Of a stretch of 64,000 bases of DNA, positions 59,905 to 64,000 are shown in pieces. The position numbers were made by a program, and so were the translations under genes. The stretch covers positions 76,549 through 140,548 of the forward strand of contig CAZCBH010000005.1 of the NCBI GenBank assembly GCA_964496875.1, written 5' to 3'. A model generated the notes under the pieces. It ran no database searches. It saw nothing but the letters and a program-made list of their open reading frames with translations, and was not told the DNA's origin. The stretch is from RI-106 sp964496875 (GTDB lineage Bacteria > Cyanobacteriota > Vampirovibrionia > Obscuribacterales > Obscuribacteraceae). How positions within the stretch are numbered: the stretch's first letter is position 1; each line of letters starts with the position of its first letter.

Positions 59905-60564
59905 TCAGACCAGGTCGACGATAGAGCCGCGATGCGGACCTTCTACCCAGGTGACCCTGGTTTTTTCTATCGCCAGAATCTGAGCCGGTGCTGACTTATT
60001 AGGATAACCCAGGTCGAAAATCTGCTTCATCGCCATCCTGACCCTGTCCACCCCTTCTTCCAGTTCGAAATTGGCGGCTGTCAGAGGAGTTATGCCTGCC
60101 TTTTTGAGAATTCCAATCTCCACTCCAGCCACATTGCCTCCGACAAAAAGCTTCTCTTCCATCTCTTTTAGAGGTGCAAGCTCGTTCTGTTTTGTGGCTA
60201 TGACAAAGTGTTGGAACTGTTGTTTGATAGGGCAATATCCCGCAAAATGGATGGCGAAATTTCTGGTTTCTATCTGTTTATGTCTTTGTTTAATCGCTTC
60301 TCGAACCTCTTCGTGAAGCAGTTCGGCAAAACCTTCCAGGCTGTCTCTCTCCTGCTCATAATTCTGGCTGAGGAGTTGAGTCACCGGTAAGTTTCCTACA
60401 ATCGGTGAGCCGGAGCAGACTGCACCCAGGGGCATTTGGCAGCAGATCTCGAAGGTCTTTTGAGTATGCCTGGCTATTACCTTTTCGCCCTTGCGCATTG
60501 TTGTCAGGCTATCGCTGGCAAGAATAATTCCTTTGGTTAGACGCCAGATTAAGTTGATGCTCAC
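59905..60564 (-). CDS. Proteasome-like Ntn-hydrolase with serine as likely nucleophile
   Basis: This 219-residue protein opens (GTG start) with Met-Ser-Ile-Asn and GIILASDSLTT at 12-22. In proteasome beta subunits the catalytic Thr1 is followed 16 residues later by Asp17 in the (A/S)D motif; removing Met here puts Ser at position 1 and the Asp at 17. A Lys follows in QKTFEICC (35) near the position of Lys33, and GAVCSGSPIVG resembles the following strand motif. An in-frame TAA two codons upstream blocks any earlier start. The family may be Anbu-like, but the size and cysteines are unusual. The function is unknown; auto-processing would be absent. Confidence 0.7.
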   Translation of the reverse strand: MSINLIWRLTKGIILASDSLTTMRKGEKVIARHTQKTFEICCQMPLGAVCSGSPIVGNLPVTQLLSQNYEQERDSLEGFAELLHEEVREAIKQRHKQIETRNFAIHFAGYCPIKQQFQHFVIATKQNELAPLKEMEEKLFVGGNVAGVEIGILKKAGITPLTAANFELEEGVDRVRMAMKQIFDLGYPNKSAPAQILAIEKTRVTWVEGPHRGSIVDLV

Positions 60565-60667
60565 TGTCGGTTACAACTCGGAAAAAATGCGATCAATAAC
60601 ATCATAGACTATTGAAAACCGAAGGACCGGCGCAAGGCTGGGGCTTCAGACCTATCTATATCTAGAT

Positions 60668-61810
60668 CTAGAGATCCCCTGCCCGTTCGGAGGGATCGAG
60701 AGTTGGTAGATGAAGATTGGGAACGAGCGGAGTGATCCTGTCTAACATCCTCGGTTTGCCCTGTTTTTCCTGTTCTATTTCAGCGTCTTGATCTCTCTTA
60801 TCTTCTTCTTTTTCTTCTTGCAGATTCTGATTCTCCACCAGATATAGCTTTTCACCGCGCATTACAAGAAGCAATTCGAGCAGAAGACGGTTCATCTTCG
60901 AAACCTGGGCGTGCAATTGTTGCAACATAGTGCGACGGTCCCGGAGCAGGCCTATGGTCAGTTCATAGTTGCTCTCTTTTGAGCCAATCAGACTATCTAG
61001 CTGCTGTTTGGAATCTCGGCTGGTGAAGCTGCGTATATAATGATCGCCTATCCAGTGCTGGATTATCTGCTCGATTCTTGTTTCTCCGCTTTTGTCACCT
61101 GCCGGTATGGTGTTTAGAAAAGTCCATACCGAATCAGGGTATTCCGTATCCTGGGAGGTGGGATAGCCGAACACTTTGGAGAGCATATTGGGTAGCTCGT
61201 GGGGTCTGTGTTTCTTGCCTTCAATCAGCTTCACGGCAAGGGCCGAGAAAACAGAGGGGGTCGCTCCGGCAAGAATACCCACCACTCCGGAACTCACCGA
61301 AAGACTGGGCACCCTGAAAGTGGGAATGGTCAGAGCTTCTGCTATCGCCCACATTATTCCGTTGGAGGCAAAGGCAAGCAGATTGGTATGGGCTACTTTC
61401 TTGTTCCTTTCATCGGCATAGGCTTCGATAAGCTCGGTATAAAGGCTCATCTCCTCGTTGATTCTGGCCAGGGTAAAATCCACTTCCAGGCGAGTCTGCT
61501 CTATCTGCTCTAGAATGTCCTGGCGGTTTACCACGAAGTCCTGCCGAATAACTACCCGGGTCAAAGGTTTGAGGTCGGTCATCTCGCTTTTCAGTCTGAG
61601 AGTTTCCAGGTTTTTGATCTTTTCGTTGATACCCAGCTGATCGCCCAGTTGATGAGCTGCCGGCGATAGTCTTACCGAACTCAGGTTCGTCTTGGTGTCG
61701 AGGATCGGTTTCTGGGCCTGACTGTAGACAGGTAGGCATAGCCAGGGTGAACCGGTTAGAAAAGAGAGCAATACAAAGGCTGCGGCGGCGGATTTTGACT
61801 GTCTGGTCAT
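60668..61810 (-). CDS. Exported or membrane protein with coiled coil, unknown function
   Basis: This 380-residue protein has a signal peptide (about 1-32, cleavage near SQA). A helical part (about 50-140) is followed by two hydrophobic segments (about 148-168 and 178-195) with Gly/Ala-rich sequence, a further helical part (about 215-320) and a Glu/Gln/Lys-rich tail. It probably lies in the inner membrane with its long helices outside. No family recognised. Confidence 0.65.
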   Translation of the reverse strand: MTRQSKSAAAAFVLLSFLTGSPWLCLPVYSQAQKPILDTKTNLSSVRLSPAAHQLGDQLGINEKIKNLETLRLKSEMTDLKPLTRVVIRQDFVVNRQDILEQIEQTRLEVDFTLARINEEMSLYTELIEAYADERNKKVAHTNLLAFASNGIMWAIAEALTIPTFRVPSLSVSSGVVGILAGATPSVFSALAVKLIEGKKHRPHELPNMLSKVFGYPTSQDTEYPDSVWTFLNTIPAGDKSGETRIEQIIQHWIGDHYIRSFTSRDSKQQLDSLIGSKESNYELTIGLLRDRRTMLQQLHAQVSKMNRLLLELLLVMRGEKLYLVENQNLQEEKEEDKRDQDAEIEQEKQGKPRMLDRITPLVPNLHLPTLDPSERAGDL

Positions 61811-61931
61811 CGCTTCTACGTGGGACTCTAGCTAGGTTCGAGATTTTAGCAGCTGACCCGTTTTTTTAAATTTGCTCAGACCAAGCTTGTTGCCAAGATG
61901 GGGGCTTGCCTTGCATATTGTGCATAAGCCG

Positions 61932-63068
61932 CTACTTGTTTTTGTCTTGTTTTCTATCCTTTCTCAGTTTGATCTGGTCTTCAATCATTTTTACCTCTTC
62001 GTTCAGCTCTCCCACTGGAAATTCCTCGGGGAGGTTGAAAGCTTTGGGCGTGGTTTTTATGTCACATTCTGGATGGTTTCTCTTGAAGCTCTCTATGGCA
62101 CCACCGGTAATGCTGTCGCAATGCCGAATATCGAGCTGGTAGAGTTTCTGCAATTTATCTATTTTTGCCATGGTCTTGTCGCCGAAATTATTTCTTTCTG
62201 CGTTGAGGCGATAAAGATTGCTGAACTTGTCGATACTGTCCATGCCGGAATCGTCTAGAGAGCAGTTGGCTATGGTCAAGGAGCGGAGTTTTTTTAACTT
62301 AGACAGCTGCAACAACGCCTCGCCATCGAGAGGAACTCCCTCTAGATTCAAGCTTCTCAATCTTTTTATCTTCGCTATCGAATTCATGGCTCGGGGGCTG
62401 ATTTTTGTATAGGCTAATTTCAGTGTATCCAGATTCTGCAACGGTTCTAAAAATGTGACACCGTTATCGGTGATTTTTGACCTCTCCAATAGGAGAGTAT
62501 CTAATTTCTTGAGAGAGGTTAGCGCCCTGATACCTTCATCGCTTACTTCGGTATCTCCCAGGGAAAGCTCTTTTAGATTGCTTAGTTTCGCAAGCTGTGG
62601 AACGCTCTTATCGGAAATTTTTGTCCCGCCCAGTAGAAGTCTTCTGAGTGGTAAATGGACTATATGCTCGAGCCATTCGTCTTCGAGAACGCTGTCGGAG
62701 AGATTGAGCTCTTCCAGATCCACCATCCTGCCTATGTATTCCAGGCATTTTTCATTGAGTTCTATCTGTTTGTAACTTGCTTTCTTCCTTCTGGGATTGA
62801 CCTTCAGATCTCTCTGTATTCTTGATTCGGAAAGTCGTTTGTCCGGGCGCCAGCTCAGAGACTCTTCATAGTTTAGTTTGGTCTCTCTGACCTTTTCGAC
62901 ATGTTTTTCCGATTGACCGATTATTTTGAATAGGAAGAATATGAACCCTGCCACCAAAATTAGACCGATTGCTCCTATCACGAGCAAATCCTTGTTGCCC
63001 TTTTGAGATCGAGACCCGGGCCGAAATCGGTGGTTAGATTTGTTATTATTTGGATGGTGTTCCGACAT
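61932..63068 (-). CDS. Membrane-anchored leucine-rich repeat protein
   Basis: From ATG 63068 (378 residues) the protein has an Asn/Arg-rich N-terminus, one TM (about 27-49) and a soluble domain with about nine LRRs: LEELNLSDS, LRRLLLGGTKISD, LKELSLGDTEVSD, LDTLLLERSKITD, LDTLKLAYTKISP, LRSLNLEG, LRSLTIANCSLDD. The same L-x-x-L-x-L pattern makes up the receptor part of the LRR kinase at 42-44 kb. ATG 63173 instead overlaps the upstream TGA as ATGA and adds 35 residues; the choice between them is open. Confidence 0.75.
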   Translation of the reverse strand: MSEHHPNNNKSNHRFRPGSRSQKGNKDLLVIGAIGLILVAGFIFFLFKIIGQSEKHVEKVRETKLNYEESLSWRPDKRLSESRIQRDLKVNPRRKKASYKQIELNEKCLEYIGRMVDLEELNLSDSVLEDEWLEHIVHLPLRRLLLGGTKISDKSVPQLAKLSNLKELSLGDTEVSDEGIRALTSLKKLDTLLLERSKITDNGVTFLEPLQNLDTLKLAYTKISPRAMNSIAKIKRLRSLNLEGVPLDGEALLQLSKLKKLRSLTIANCSLDDSGMDSIDKFSNLYRLNAERNNFGDKTMAKIDKLQKLYQLDIRHCDSITGGAIESFKRNHPECDIKTTPKAFNLPEEFPVGELNEEVKMIEDQIKLRKDRKQDKNK

Positions 63069-63169
63069 AGCCGGTGTAGATGAATGGTTCGCTGGATAGA
63101 CGGGAAAGCCGACTTGTTTACAGAAGATTACCTGTTTCAAGAATAGCAGATCATTTTTATCAGCGATTA

Positions 63170-63799
63170 TCATATTCCGGGGGCTGATCTTTTGGAAAGC
63201 GGCTTTGTCATTTTTTTCGGGACCGGTGAGAAGTAGCATACTGTCATTTCTTTTGGAGAACCGGCCTTTAATTGACCTGATTTATCCAGGGTGAAGTCTC
63301 TAGTGCATTCAAGGCTCGATATAGATGGGCGATAGAAAGTGTTGGAAAATCTGAAACCTGCCATTGTTCTGCCGTCCATCGTCAAAATGACTCGGCGCAG
63401 GAGGTCGTCGAATTTGTGGTTGCCGCTGGTCACTTCTATGGTGCACTCTGTTGTTTTGTTGTTTGCAATTCTGTAGTGAACCGTGGCTGAATGAGGCTTC
63501 TGGGGAAAGTTGTAGTCTTTGCTGTAGTACGAAAAACGACGGATTATCTCTCTGCCGGTGAAATCAGGTAGGGGAGGGATGGTATTGGAAGAGGCTTCAT
63601 TAAAGCCTGTCCCCAATACAAGGGCACCTCCTAGAACAGGTCTATAGCGAGGCTGGATCCTATCCCTTACACTTTCGACTTCCTTCTCTTCTTCGATAGA
63701 TTTTTCATCTACGATCTCAATTGCTTTATCTTCGGCAGAAGCCATTGATACCGATAGTAGTATCAATGCAAGCGGAGCGATCGATAAAAGTGCTTTCAG
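63170..63799 (-). CDS. Secreted protein with TonB-C-like domain, probable CTG start
   Basis: The frame starting at TTG 63766 (198 residues) begins inside the signal peptide. Eleven codons upstream lies CTG 63799, 6 nt after GAGGGA (63811-63806); starting there gives LKALLSIAPLALILLSVSMA, a complete signal peptide ending ASA. The mature part (about 55-190) has SATVHYRIANN…CTIEVTSGNHKFDDLLRRVI, resembling the TonB C-terminal fold. No transport partner is seen. It could share a transcript with the downstream LRR gene, whose ATG 63173 overlaps its stop. Confidence 0.6.
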   Translation of the reverse strand: MKALLSIAPLALILLSVSMASAEDKAIEIVDEKSIEEEKEVESVRDRIQPRYRPVLGGALVLGTGFNEASSNTIPPLPDFTGREIIRRFSYYSKDYNFPQKPHSATVHYRIANNKTTECTIEVTSGNHKFDDLLRRVILTMDGRTMAGFRFSNTFYRPSISSLECTRDFTLDKSGQLKAGSPKEMTVCYFSPVPKKMTKPLSKRSAPGI

Positions 63800-64000
63800 G
63801 ATATTTCCCTCGGGGTCTGCATAGTTCTACTATAGCATCGCCTCTTTACTTCCTTCTTGAGCCTGGCCGCTATTTCTGGAGGCAATATTAATCTTAACTG
63901 AGTTTGTTTTCCCTGGGCAAGTCAGGCCAGGGCTTTCGTCTGGTCTTGCGCAATCGGATATGGACCGAGCCGGGCTGTCTAACATATAGATAAGGTCATT

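Overview
The window reads as a chromosomal segment of a Gram-negative-type bacterium of the cyanobacterial line, most probably a non-photosynthetic relative (Vampirovibrionia/Melainabacteria, Obscuribacterales-like). This is an inference. It rests on an OmpR-family regulator closely resembling cyanobacterial RpaA, on secreted and lipoprotein signal peptides, on several Hanks-type Ser/Thr kinases, PATAN/DUF4388 and GspE-N-like repeat proteins, and on the absence of any photosynthesis gene here. Coding density is high, with many ATGA start/stop overlaps and frequent TTG/GTG starts. There is one assembly gap (100 N) inside a 19-bp tandem repeat. No rRNA, tRNA, CRISPR array or IS element was seen.

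Layout. 0-9 kb: a membrane EEP-fold protein faces a five-gene leftward operon with an MBOAT O-acyltransferase, three tandem SGNH/DltD-like paralogues and a GT-C-like membrane protein, probably an envelope or exopolysaccharide acylation system. 9.3-15.7 kb: a leftward run of a coiled-coil protein with a C-terminal J-domain, der, plsY, an HtrA protease and the RpaA-like regulator. 15.9-19 kb: acylphosphatase, dnaX and msrA. 19-26 kb: ferredoxin/metallo-beta-lactamase protein, TPR lipoprotein, and a CHASE2 histidine kinase/LuxR-type regulator operon. 26-32 kb: lysozyme-like protein, repeat array with gap, VIT-vWA protein, and two small redox- or metal-type proteins. 32-39 kb: dxs, ybaB-recR, a tandem pair of PlsC-like acyltransferases (the second lacks the catalytic His/Asp) and a DUF4388 protein. 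39-46.7 kb: small secreted and zinc-ribbon proteins and an LRR receptor-like kinase. 46.9-51.4 kb: a tightly overlapped hom-thrC-thrB-lysC threonine operon. 51.7-64 kb: Sel1 repeats, a second kinase, a histidine kinase, folC, a HAD phosphatase, a proteasome-like Ntn hydrolase, and LRR and secreted proteins.

The most notable signals are two recoding events in the divergent dnaX/msrA pair. msrA has an in-frame UGA exactly at the catalytic cysteine of the GCFWG motif, followed 9 nt later by a perfect 8-bp hairpin positioned like a bacterial SECIS, so it is very probably a selenocysteine MsrA with an N-terminal membrane anchor. dnaX carries A AAA AAG in the right phase, with an upstream Shine-Dalgarno-like element, a downstream stem-loop after 6 nt and an immediate -1-frame stop, which is the full layout of the E. 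coli-type programmed frameshift making gamma. Ordinary gene calling would miss both.
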